This document shows, in pieces, positions 7,248 to 14,839 of a stretch of DNA of 45,197 nucleotides (its first letter is position 1; each line of letters starts with the position of its first letter). Below the pieces are notes generated by a model. It was not told where the DNA came from. It saw nothing but the letters and a program-made list of their open reading frames with translations, and searched no databases. The translations under genes were made by a program, and so were the position numbers. This stretch comes from Levilactobacillus namurensis DSM 19117 (lineage in GTDB: Bacteria > Bacillota > Bacilli > Lactobacillales > Lactobacillaceae): contig NZ_AZDT01000007.1 of NCBI RefSeq assembly GCF_001434785.1, positions 1 to 45,197 of the forward strand, in the 5' to 3' direction.

Positions 7248-7363
7248 CGTATCCTCGAAATTGTCTAAACTCTAATTGAAAGATTAATCATGACTAGCAA
7301 CCTAAATGGTCTCCGGAACCGCCAACTAGCACGGTAAGCCGCGAGAAGGCAACGGCTTCGTCG

Positions 7364-8524
7364 CTAAGCCAAGTCCCCACTCATCACCAGCATCAACATC
7401 TGCAACGTCGCCGCGTAGTAATTGTCGGCGGGTTGCTTGGCGGTCAAGAAGGGCAGGTAACGCTGGCTCAAGCCTTCGTGACCCATGGCCTGGGCCGCAT
7501 ACGCTAACGGCGCCGTAAACGCCGGACTACTGTACTTCTCTTGGGCCTGCCCCCCTAGCGTATAGACGGCCTTAATGTCCTTTTGGTGGCTGAAGAAGGT
7601 CAGGAGCTTTTCGGCGACTTCCCCACTTAACGGGCTCTTCGACACTTGATAGTCGTAAGCGGCCCGCCACGGGACCCGACAGGCGTTGAACCCATACGCG
7701 TTGTCGAACTTCGACGCAATCTGGTTAGGCCGGACATCCTGCAAGTTCAGGTCCTGGTTGGTCACCCGGATGAAGTCCGGAATCAAGCCCGTTGAGTGAC
7801 GGTCGCTAATCTTCTGGAGAACCTTCTGACTATTTAAGGCCACCTTGATCCAGGCCCCATCCTGCATGTACTTGGCGAACTTACGGAAGTAGGCGGTCGA
7901 CAGATCCGACGGCCGGATGATCTGGGCACTCTGACGGCTGGTCGCCCAGTTCCCCACCCGCGGCAACTTCGTACGCGGATTGATCTCGTACTTTTCAATA
8001 TCACTGATCAACTGTTGTGCGAGGGTCTTATAGTCTAAATCGCCGATACTTCCCCACCGTTCATGGGCCAACAGCAAGGCGTAAGCGATGTCCAAGTCGC
8101 CATCGGTCGCACTGGTCGCCGCAGCCTCACGGTCCTTCATCTGATGCTGGACTTGTTGCTGGCGCCACGCCATCAGCGCGTTGTGCCGGCCGATCCGGTG
8201 GTCGAGATAGTACCGGGTCAGCTGGTCAAAGGTCCGCCGGGTCGCAATCCCGTGTTCCGCGGCCAGCACCGTGATCAACATGCCGTATCCCTGGGCCTCG
8301 GACAGGGTCTGCTCAGGACCCTTAGTCGTGGTGCGCACGTGCTTCACTTGGTTCCCACTAAGGTACTCCCGTTGCCATTGGCGGTAATGCTGCTGAATCA
8401 TGTGACTCTTGACCACGGCAACGGTCCGGGGTCGGTGTTGGGTGAAATAGATGGCGCCAGAAATGGCCAGCGTGACCAGGACCAACAAACTCCCAATCAG
8501 CCATTGAAAACGATGATGCCGCAT
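7364..8524 (-). CDS. GH8 family glycoside hydrolase, membrane-anchored
   Basis: A 386-aa glycosidase of family 8 (BcsZ/endoglucanase type). An N-terminal anchor helix spans residues 8-28. The general-acid motif LSEAQGYGM places the catalytic Glu at about 76. TDGDLDIAYALLLA carries the family's Asp cluster (141-145), and the fold continues with RPSDLSTAYFRKFA and FDNAYGFNACRVPWRAAYD. It faces outward and probably trims or edits the polymer made by the neighbouring glycosyltransferase, as BcsZ does for cellulose. It is last in the operon; its start nearly abuts the end of the transferase gene (12-base gap). The substrate (beta-1,4-glucan or related) is inferred from the family only. Confidence 0.87.
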   Translation of the reverse strand: MRHHRFQWLIGSLLVLVTLAISGAIYFTQHRPRTVAVVKSHMIQQHYRQWQREYLSGNQVKHVRTTTKGPEQTLSEAQGYGMLITVLAAEHGIATRRTFDQLTRYYLDHRIGRHNALMAWRQQQVQHQMKDREAAATSATDGDLDIAYALLLAHERWGSIGDLDYKTLAQQLISDIEKYEINPRTKLPRVGNWATSRQSAQIIRPSDLSTAYFRKFAKYMQDGAWIKVALNSQKVLQKISDRHSTGLIPDFIRVTNQDLNLQDVRPNQIASKFDNAYGFNACRVPWRAAYDYQVSKSPLSGEVAEKLLTFFSHQKDIKAVYTLGGQAQEKYSSPAFTAPLAYAAQAMGHEGLSQRYLPFLTAKQPADNYYAATLQMLMLVMSGDLA

Positions 8525-8536
8525 CCCGGTCCCTCC

Positions 8537-9841
8537 TTAAAATCGTTGCGTCTTGTACCACTGGGTTCGCCGTTTCCCCGTTATCCGGTCGCGACAGATA
8601 TCCCAGACCGCCGCTAGCGCCACCACGATGAACAGCTGGGCATAGGTAAAGTAGGCCACCAGACTATAGAGAAAGTTCTTAACGGTCGCCTGGCCATAAT
8701 CGCTGGCTAAGGCAATGTTGAGCTGGAGCAGGTACAGGTAGAACATCAAAAACCAGTTCACCAAAAACAGGAACGCCACCGGACCATCGAGGTTCAACAT
8801 CGTGTGCAACGCCGGGTTCTCCCACTGCATCAGTGCCAAGAAGCCGTTCCCCAAGAAGGTCACGTTAGAGATAACGATGGCCGCGTTGAACCAAAAGAAG
8901 GTGCACATGTAGTACAGCACTTCTAACTTAATGCGCCAGGGGGACCGGTCGAATAGGTGCTTAAGGTTGGCCCCCAGCACCTCATAGTTGCCCCGGGCCC
9001 AGCGTTTCCGTTGGTTGTAGTAGGCGAAAAGCGTTTCGGGTTCCTGCTGAAAGGCCTCGGCTCGGTGGGCCAACGCGATTAACTTGTCGCGTCGCATCAG
9101 GTTGAACGAGATTTCGGTATCCTCGGTCAACGCCCCGTTGTGCCAACCGCCCAACTCTTGGACCACCTGCTTATTGATGATGAAGTTGGTGCCCGGGATC
9201 CGCCCAATCTTAAAGAGTTGCCACAACCCCGTGTGCTGAATCCGCTGAGTGTTGATGATTTCCAGATTGATGCACCGCGTGAGAAAGTTTTGCTGGTAGT
9301 TCCGTGTTTTATTGCGTCCAAACGCCGCGGCGTAGCGGTCCGGATCTTCCAAGACCTTCTGGACCAAGAAGTACAGGGCGTTGCGTTCGGGTGCCGCATC
9401 CGCATCATACACGCCTAGGTATTCGCCGGTCGCAATCGCTAACGCGTCGTTCAAGACCCCCGCCTTTCCGCCGGTCCCCGTACGCTCAATCACGGTCAGG
9501 TTCCGTCCCTGAAACTCGGTCCAGGTCAGTAGGCTTCGGGCCGCAACGGCGGTCCGGTCCTGGCAGTTATCCGCGTAAACCAAGACTTCTAGGCGATCGG
9601 CCGGATAATTCAACCGTAAGATGGCTTTGACCGTATCTTGAATCACCAGTTCTTCGTTATGCGCCGGCACCACGACCGTCACCCGGGGCGTGCGCCGTAA
9701 TGGCGGCAAATTATCCACGTCGGTACGGTGAAGATGGCGCAACAAAAAGAGCACCCCGCCACTCAACGTGACCAGCGTCATCCCGATTGAGACCCAGATA
9801 GAAATAATGGACAGCACGTATAAATAATCAATCACGGCCAT
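8537..9841 (-). CDS. processive family 2 glycosyltransferase (polysaccharide synthase)
   Basis: A 434-aa membrane glycosyltransferase. One N-terminal helix (about 5-32) is followed by a GT-A domain with the D,D,D motifs YADNCQDRT, YDADAAPERN and TEDTEISF and the processivity motif QRKRW in YYNQRKRWARGNYEVL. About four helices close the C-terminus. This order matches BcsA/IcaA/PgaC-type synthases that make and export a beta-linked polymer. The protein stops soon after the last helix and has no PilZ domain, so it should not bind c-di-GMP in the BcsA manner. Its ATG overlaps the end of the upstream 45-codon gene. Confidence 0.9.
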   Translation of the reverse strand: MAVIDYLYVLSIISIWVSIGMTLVTLSGGVLFLLRHLHRTDVDNLPPLRRTPRVTVVVPAHNEELVIQDTVKAILRLNYPADRLEVLVYADNCQDRTAVAARSLLTWTEFQGRNLTVIERTGTGGKAGVLNDALAIATGEYLGVYDADAAPERNALYFLVQKVLEDPDRYAAAFGRNKTRNYQQNFLTRCINLEIINTQRIQHTGLWQLFKIGRIPGTNFIINKQVVQELGGWHNGALTEDTEISFNLMRRDKLIALAHRAEAFQQEPETLFAYYNQRKRWARGNYEVLGANLKHLFDRSPWRIKLEVLYYMCTFFWFNAAIVISNVTFLGNGFLALMQWENPALHTMLNLDGPVAFLFLVNWFLMFYLYLLQLNIALASDYGQATVKNFLYSLVAYFTYAQLFIVVALAAVWDICRDRITGKRRTQWYKTQRF

Positions 9842-9965
9842 CCTCCTCAGCGTTGAACCGGTGAATCGTCCGCTGGAAGATCACCCACCAACAACTGGCA
9901 AACAGCACCACGGCCAACACGAAAACCCCGGTCATCAAAAAACTCATCCACAGTAACCAATGCAC
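9828..9965 (-). CDS. 45-aa membrane peptide in polysaccharide operon
   Basis: A short gene starting GTG after GGGGAGG and ending in a TGA that overlaps the start of the glycosyltransferase gene by 14 bases. The product has one strong hydrophobic segment (residues about 3-31, rich in L, V, F and W) and a charged tail RTIHRFNAEEDGRD. Position and overlap argue that it is translated and coupled to the synthase. Small helper membrane proteins are common beside polysaccharide synthases (PgaD, BcsF), but no homology can be claimed. Confidence 0.65.
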   Translation of the reverse strand: MHWLLWMSFLMTGVFVLAVVLFASCWWVIFQRTIHRFNAEEDGRD

Positions 9966-9979
9966 GGTCAACGCCTCCC

Positions 9980-10843
9980 CTAAATATATTCCTTAACAAT
10001 ATCCGTCTCGGCACTGCGCTCCAAGTTCGCGATAATCTCCTCCGCGTGGTAGTCTTCCAAACGTTCCTGCGTGGACGAAATCTGGCCGATTCGCAACACT
10101 AAGCCGTTCCGGGCCAGTCCAAAGTGCCCCCCGATTTCATTAATATGGGCCTTTAACTTACGGCGCAACAGCCCCGCGTTAGCCTCGTCGAGCAACGGGG
10201 ACTTGATCACAAACTTCCCCGACCCAATATAGTACAGGCGGTCGACGGTAAAGAGCATCCCTTCCAGCTGACGTGCCGTTCCCCGCAACAGGTCGTTGAA
10301 GTGGTCGTTCCCCAAGAAGTTGACCACGTTCTCCAAGAAGTCGATTTTGACCATGGTCAGGGTAATCCGGTAGTCTTCGTGATTGTCCGCCAACAGGGCC
10401 AGTTCGCGCCGCAGTGCTTGGTCCAACGCAAACCCATTGTAGGCGCCAGTGATAACGTCGAGTTCTGGGCGGTCCCGCTGAACCTTTTGCAGGTACGTGT
10501 GCAACGCCTGGCGCTTCATCAACCGGTGGTCGAGTAAATACATCAGGTACGCCGTCAGGGGGGTGATGCTGATCAGCGCAATGGCGCCCCAAAAGTACAG
10601 CTGCCGCGTATCGTGCAGAATCAATAGCAGCAGACCCACGCTGACACAAACAAAGGACAGCGCACTGGCCAGGATGATGTAGGTGGTCCGCCCTAGAAAT
10701 AGTCCGAGTAGAAACGCCCCGGCAACCATCACAAAGTTCTCCCAGGTCCCCGCAAAGATACTCAGGTAGAGTAAGGCGTACTGGTACAGCAAAATAAGTA
10801 GCATCCCAAAAAAGACAATGTTATCGACCGTTTTTAACCGCAT
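9980..10843 (-). CDS. membrane protein with degenerate GGDEF domain
   Basis: A 287-aa protein. About six hydrophobic segments fill residues 8-105, followed by a short helical linker (HRLMKRQALHTYLQKVQ). A GGDEF-like domain starts near residue 128 (ELDVITGAYNGFALDQ). The metal-binding Asp of KIDFLENV (about 168) is kept, but the signature loop reads GSGKF (about 207-211) in place of GGDEF, so diguanylate cyclase activity is unlikely. The start at ATG 10843 is preferred because AGAGGAG lies just upstream; an in-frame ATG at 10864 overlaps that ribosome binding site. It leads an operon with a 45-aa peptide, GT2 and GH8 and probably regulates or scaffolds the synthase. Confidence 0.82.
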   Translation of the reverse strand: MRLKTVDNIVFFGMLLILLYQYALLYLSIFAGTWENFVMVAGAFLLGLFLGRTTYIILASALSFVCVSVGLLLLILHDTRQLYFWGAIALISITPLTAYLMYLLDHRLMKRQALHTYLQKVQRDRPELDVITGAYNGFALDQALRRELALLADNHEDYRITLTMVKIDFLENVVNFLGNDHFNDLLRGTARQLEGMLFTVDRLYYIGSGKFVIKSPLLDEANAGLLRRKLKAHINEIGGHFGLARNGLVLRIGQISSTQERLEDYHAEEIIANLERSAETDIVKEYI

Positions 10844-10888
10844 CCCCGATTCAACTCCTCTCATTGGCCATTAGCGTAGCATGGATTT

Positions 10889-10996
10889 CCCCGGTCCGGG
10901 GCTTTCGCGCAAAAATTGACCAGCCAGGCGTGTCGAGATTGCGTTATAGGGAAAAACGTGGACCCGCATAATTAGTCTGTTAATGTCCCCGGGGAC
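10889..10996 (-). promoter_or_regulatory. polysaccharide operon promoter and palindromes
   Basis: On the minus strand: -35 TTATGC (10966-10971), 17-bp spacer, -10 TATAAC (10943-10948). Upstream lies the perfect palindrome GTCCCCGGGGAC (10985-10996). In the leader lies CCCCGGTCCGGGG (10889-10901). Either could be an operator or a leader hairpin. Confidence 0.55.
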
Positions 10997-11065
10997 TCTA
11001 CGCAACGCTTAAGCCTCCCAATTTTTTGCCGTTTTACTTAAGTTTTCGCCAAACCAGCTGACTCC

Positions 11066-11085
11066 CGGATAGATTGTGCTACAAT
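11066..11085 (+). promoter_or_regulatory. signal peptidase promoter
   Basis: An extended -10, TGCTACAAT (-10 hexamer 11080-11085), with a weak -35-like CTGACT about 16 bases upstream. It precedes the lepB start by about 35 bases. Confidence 0.55.
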
Positions 11086-11120
11086 GAGACCACTTTACAA
11101 AAACGGGAGTAATCAATATT

Positions 11121-11705
11121 ATGAAGACATTTCGCAACATTATGAGCTGGGTCGTCCCCATCTTAGTCGCCCTAGCGGCAGTTTTCTTGATTCGGACCTA
11201 CCTCTTCGAAATGGTCGGGGTCATGGGGGATTCCATGCAGCCCAACCTAGAAAACAAGGAACGGATGATGGTCATTAAGCCCCTCCAAATCAAACGAAAT
11301 AGTGTCATCGTCTTCGACGCTTACGGCGAAGATCCCACCGCTGCCAAAAACACCAACTACGTCAAGCGGGTCATCGGTCTGCCGGGCGATAAAGTCGCCA
11401 GCCACAACGGTAACCTTTACGTCAACGGTCAAAAGGTCAGTCAATCCTACATCAGCGAAGCGGAACGGACGTCGGGAACTGGTAACTGGACCCTGAGTCG
11501 CCTGGCTAAGCAACGCAACTGGAAGTATCGCGGCGCCACGGTACCTAAGGGGAAGTACTTCGTCTTGGGGGACCACCGCAGCGTCTCCGAAGACAGCCGT
11601 TACTGGGGTTACGTCAGCGCCAAGAAGGTCATGGGTGTCGTCAAGATTCCGTTCTGGCAGAGTACCAAGACCTACCGGACCAACGTCAACAGCATGGCCA
11701 ACTAA
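11121..11705 (+). CDS. lepB: signal peptidase I
   Basis: A 194-aa type I signal peptidase that removes signal peptides outside the membrane. One N-terminal helix (about 10-28) is followed by box B with the catalytic Ser38 in GVMGDSMQP and the general base Lys82 in YVKRVIGLPGD. Box E is GKYFVLGDHRSVSEDSRYWG. GGGAG precedes the ATG with slightly long spacing. It is a single gene between a divergent polysaccharide operon and a terminator shared with the oleate hydratase. Lactobacilli often have more than one paralogue, so the symbol is generic. Confidence 0.93.
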   Translation: MKTFRNIMSWVVPILVALAAVFLIRTYLFEMVGVMGDSMQPNLENKERMMVIKPLQIKRNSVIVFDAYGEDPTAAKNTNYVKRVIGLPGDKVASHNGNLYVNGQKVSQSYISEAERTSGTGNWTLSRLAKQRNWKYRGATVPKGKYFVLGDHRSVSEDSRYWGYVSAKKVMGVVKIPFWQSTKTYRTNVNSMAN

Positions 11706-11730
11706 CACCCGGTCATCAAAGTTAACCTAC

Positions 11731-11772
11731 AAAAAGGCACGCGCAAATCATTCCGATTTGCGCGTGCCTTTT
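11731..11772. terminator. bidirectional terminator lepB / oleate hydratase
   Basis: GGCACGCGCAAATC pairs perfectly with GATTTGCGCGTGCC over a 5-base loop, with A and T tracts on the two sides. It serves both convergent genes. Confidence 0.93.
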
Positions 11773-11792
11773 CATTTTAAAAGCGTCTCACG

Positions 11793-13487
11793 TTAACTAA
11801 ACATCTTCTTCGTCGCCCGCATCAAGGTCTTAGGATCCTTATCATACCGCGGCGTCTCAACTAAGTGGTCCATGGAAATTCCGGCAAAGTGGTAAGCCGC
11901 CATCTCACCCGAACGAACCGCACTTTGCTCCGTGAAGATCATCTGGTACGGCTGTTCGGCGAACTCACCCGTGAAGGCTAAGTTGGTCGAGTGGGCGGGA
12001 ATGACTTCTGGCCGGTCCGTCTTGGCCCGGTTATTGAACAGCGCCGAGGCGTACGGCATGTAGACCGGAATGTTGTTCACAATACTGTCGAGGATTTCCG
12101 GTTCCTTGGTCTTGATATTGTTCGGTCCCGGGTCGACTTTGGACAGTTGCCCAATCAGTTCCTGAGCCATTTCCTTCCCCGTCATCTTAATGTACTGCTT
12201 GTGGACGAATTCACCCGTCCGCCGCGGGTACAGGAAGTAGCCCCAGATGACTGACTCGTTGGGCTTCTGCGTGGTGAAGTGGGGTTGGTGGTGAACCACG
12301 ATCGACATGTTGACGTCCTTATGCCCCAACGGCGTGATTGGCGTCGTGGACAAGAAGGAGTTCAGCGCGTTGCCGGGAACCTGGGTGGTAATACGGGTGA
12401 TTTCGTTCAGTAACAGGTGGTTCTTGGTGGTCAACGTGAAGCTGACCCACTCGGAACTCTTCCGGTCGTTGAAGAACTTGTCCGGCGTCCCCAGGTTATA
12501 GAAGCGTTCCGTGGCTTTCTTCCAGAGTGCCGCACTGATTCCGTAGTCCATGTTCTCAGGGGCCGGCGTGTTGTAATCTCCCATGGTCGCGGAGTCCGTG
12601 ATCGACCCGTTGGTGAAGATCACTGCCGTCTCGTCGTCAATCGGGACTAAGTCTTCCGTATCAGTCTCGAGGTTCTTCACGTGTAACCCGGTCACGGTGA
12701 TTTCATCTTGCAGCTCACTATCCGCGAACTCCCAGTCCGTGACGATCCGGTTGTCTAAGAAGGTGACCCCTTCGCCCTCCAAATATTTAATCAGGGGCAG
12801 CATGATACTTTCGAATTGGTTGTAGCGGGTCCGGTTGACCCCTACTAAGTGTTCAATCTGCGTAAATTCATAAATCATCTGGTGCATGTAGCGCCGCAGC
12901 TCTTGGGCTGAGCTTTGAACCCGGAAGGCAAACGTGGTCTCCCACATATACCAGAAGTTAGTCTGGAAGATGTGGGGATCGTCCTTAAAGTAGGCCGCAA
13001 TGGAGACGTTATCTAGCTTAGTCTCTTCATCGTCTGGCATCAGTACCAACTTCGACAGCAAGACCCGGTCCTTATTATTCAGGCCTAACTTCCCACCATC
13101 GATAATGCCCTTGCCCCCTTGGAGCAACCGAGCCTTATCAAAGGTCCGGTGGTGGGCGTCAAAGTCGTGGGTGTCTTCCGCGGCCGTCATCCCCGATTCC
13201 GTAACCGACGGAATGCGGTCCAACAGATCCATCAAGTCCACGTAAGTCCGGTAGTTCAACATCCGGCCACCCCGAGCAACGTACCCCGTGGTATTGGCCA
13301 TCGGGTGCGCTTGGTTCCAATATTCGTCGGTGAAGTCGGCGGTTGGCCCGCCGTCGTTAGCTCCGTGGAGGTCCGCCCCGTAGAAAGTGATTTGACTCCC
13401 TTGCCAGTGCGCCTCTTGAATCAGATAAACGGCAGCGGCCATGTTCGCCAGGCCGGCACCAATCATTACAGCTTTCGTCTTAACCAT
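11793..13487 (-). CDS. ohyA: oleate hydratase (MCRA family)
   Basis: A 564-aa FAD-binding fatty-acid double-bond hydratase that converts oleic or linoleic acid to 10-hydroxy acids. The N-terminal nucleotide-binding motif is IGAGLANMAAAVYL. The family signature GGRMLNYRTYVDLMDLLDRIPS follows near residue 85. Length agrees with characterised enzymes (about 565-590). The start at 13487 is chosen because GGAGGTG sits 6 bases before it; the longer frame to 13520 would begin upstream of that site. It is transcribed alone. The likely role is detoxification of unsaturated fatty acids at the membrane. Confidence 0.94.
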   Translation of the reverse strand: MVKTKAVMIGAGLANMAAAVYLIQEAHWQGSQITFYGADLHGANDGGPTADFTDEYWNQAHPMANTTGYVARGGRMLNYRTYVDLMDLLDRIPSVTESGMTAAEDTHDFDAHHRTFDKARLLQGGKGIIDGGKLGLNNKDRVLLSKLVLMPDDEETKLDNVSIAAYFKDDPHIFQTNFWYMWETTFAFRVQSSAQELRRYMHQMIYEFTQIEHLVGVNRTRYNQFESIMLPLIKYLEGEGVTFLDNRIVTDWEFADSELQDEITVTGLHVKNLETDTEDLVPIDDETAVIFTNGSITDSATMGDYNTPAPENMDYGISAALWKKATERFYNLGTPDKFFNDRKSSEWVSFTLTTKNHLLLNEITRITTQVPGNALNSFLSTTPITPLGHKDVNMSIVVHHQPHFTTQKPNESVIWGYFLYPRRTGEFVHKQYIKMTGKEMAQELIGQLSKVDPGPNNIKTKEPEILDSIVNNIPVYMPYASALFNNRAKTDRPEVIPAHSTNLAFTGEFAEQPYQMIFTEQSAVRSGEMAAYHFAGISMDHLVETPRYDKDPKTLMRATKKMFS

Positions 13488-13505
13488 AAGAACACCTCCG
13501 TATGA

Positions 13506-13555
13506 TTGTAGCGCTTTCACACCCCCATTATGCGTGCCTTAGGTCCCTTTGTAAA
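13506..13555 (-). promoter_or_regulatory. oleate hydratase promoter, cre-like sequence
   Basis: On the minus strand: -35 TTTACA (13550-13555), 17-bp spacer, -10 CATAAT (13527-13532). Just downstream, 13506-13519 resembles a cre box (TGAAAGCGCTACAA) but is one base short in one half, so CcpA binding is doubtful. Confidence 0.55.
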
Positions 13556-13662
13556 GGGATTATCTAGGGAGATTGATCAGCCCTGCGTGGTCCCACCAAT
13601 TAGCCCGTCACGACTGGATTTCTGCGGTCCGATTGGTCGACCCAGTATTCGGAAAGCCATAA

Positions 13663-13692
13663 AAAATGGTCGTCATGACTGACGGCCATTTT
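13663..13692 (-). terminator. terminator of the lysine-rich secreted protein gene
   Basis: AAAATGGTCGTCA pairs with TGACGGCCATTTT over a 4-base loop. A T-run follows on the minus strand. Confidence 0.85.
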
Positions 13693-13714
13693 GAGTACGC
13701 TTAGAACTTATCCT

Positions 13715-14605
13715 TTAGAACTTACCCGCAGTCAACGCAGAAGCTAAGACAAAGCCCTTAGCCTTCTTGGTCGTGACGTACAGGTACTTGACGGTCTTCT
13801 TACCTTGCTTAACAGTGATGGCCTTAGTGGCGTAGACCGTCTTCTTGGCAGGCAGAACACCCTTCTTGCTTAACGTGACCACGGACCGGTCAGCGGCGAA
13901 CTTCCCCGTGAAGTAGGCCGGACGCTTAGTGGTGTAATGGTAAGCCGTCTTCTTGAGCTTCTTAGCACTGACCAATTGATATGTCTTATTGGCCTTCTTG
14001 GTCGTCTTCTTGGTGGTCTTCTTAGCGACCTTCGCCGCAGCCGTCGCAGCGACCGTGTCCTTCTTAGCGGTCTTCTTAGTTACCGCCTTTTTTGTTGTGG
14101 CCTTTTTAGTGGTCTTTTTGGCGTTGGTCTTCTTGGCCGTTGCTTTCTTGGCGCTAGCCTTCTTAGTGGTCTTCTTAGCAGCGACCGCCTTGCCTTTGGT
14201 CAGCTGATCCAACGCGATCCACCCCTTGACCTTGCCGTTAGCGCTCTTGACGTAAACGCAAGTTAAGGTCTTCGCCTTAGTGGTCTTAGTAGCCCGCGTT
14301 TTCACAACAATCTTTTTAGTTGCGTAAACCGTGGTCTTCGGCGTTAAAACGCCCTTCTTGCTGATGGTGACCGTTGCTTTGTCGGCCGCGAATAAGGCGT
14401 TGTTCAAAGCGGCTTGACGCTTAGCGTGGTATGCCGTCTTCTTCAAGGTCTTACTGCTCAGTAAGGTCAACGTAGTCTTCTTAGCGGCCTTCTTGGTCGC
14501 CGCGTAAGCCGTCGTCACACCCGTGTTCACCGGCGCAATTGCACCTAACCCTAAAGGTAATACCATTGCAGCCGCAGCAGCAACCATTGCAACTTTCTTC
14601 ATCAT
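13715..14605 (-). CDS. secreted lysine-rich protein with two repeated domains
   Basis: A 296-aa protein with a signal peptide ending near ...TTAYAA (residue 36). Two homologous domains (about 44-140 and 208-296) share the order KTLKKTAYH, FAADKATVTISKKGVL and TVYATKKI, and each ends with a GW or GF segment that recalls bacterial SH3-like surface modules. Between them is a roughly 60-residue linker of KKTTKKA-type repeats, strongly cationic and resembling a histone H1 tail. No LPxTG or membrane anchor is present, so charge may hold it on teichoic acid or DNA. Codon repetition makes the DNA a low-complexity tract. Function is unknown. Confidence 0.75.
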   Translation of the reverse strand: MMKKVAMVAAAAAMVLPLGLGAIAPVNTGVTTAYAATKKAAKKTTLTLLSSKTLKKTAYHAKRQAALNNALFAADKATVTISKKGVLTPKTTVYATKKIVVKTRATKTTKAKTLTCVYVKSANGKVKGWIALDQLTKGKAVAAKKTTKKASAKKATAKKTNAKKTTKKATTKKAVTKKTAKKDTVAATAAAKVAKKTTKKTTKKANKTYQLVSAKKLKKTAYHYTTKRPAYFTGKFAADRSVVTLSKKGVLPAKKTVYATKAITVKQGKKTVKYLYVTTKKAKGFVLASALTAGKF

Positions 14606-14669
14606 ATTAATCTGCCCCCAAAATAAAATATCAGCTTCATAATTTGATACCTCCGCGAAGCCACTTTAA

Positions 14670-14700
14670 AGTATAGTCTCCCACCGACCCCAGCGTTCAA
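14670..14700 (-). promoter_or_regulatory. candidate promoter of the lysine-rich protein gene
   Basis: On the minus strand, -10 TATACT (14670-14675) with TTGAAC (14695-14700) at an unusually long 19-bp spacing. Confidence 0.4.
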
Positions 14701-14787
14701 TTCCGGGGTAAAAACCACCGAGATAGCAAACTAATTAAACAAAATAGCGCTAACATTGTTGATAATCCGGCCTTCAACTTAACCCAC

Positions 14788-14821
14788 TAAAAAACTGCGC
14801 ACCCGCACCGGATACGCAGCA
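14788..14821 (-). terminator. oatA terminator
   Basis: On the minus strand GCTGCG pairs with CGCAG(T) around an inner CCG/CGG pairing, followed by TTTTTT. It lies 20 bases past the stop codon. Confidence 0.75.
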
Positions 14822-14839
14822 TTTAGCCGAAACGGGCCG

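Noticed and set aside
7331-7356. AAGCCG/CGGCTT hairpin after the GH8 gene as terminator
   Set aside because: No T-run on either strand; the hairpin at 7214-7247 is the better terminator.
13989-14266. Plus-strand frames rich in Leu/Val across the lysine-rich gene
   Set aside because: They are antisense shadows of the KKTTKKA repeats and have no ribosome binding sites.
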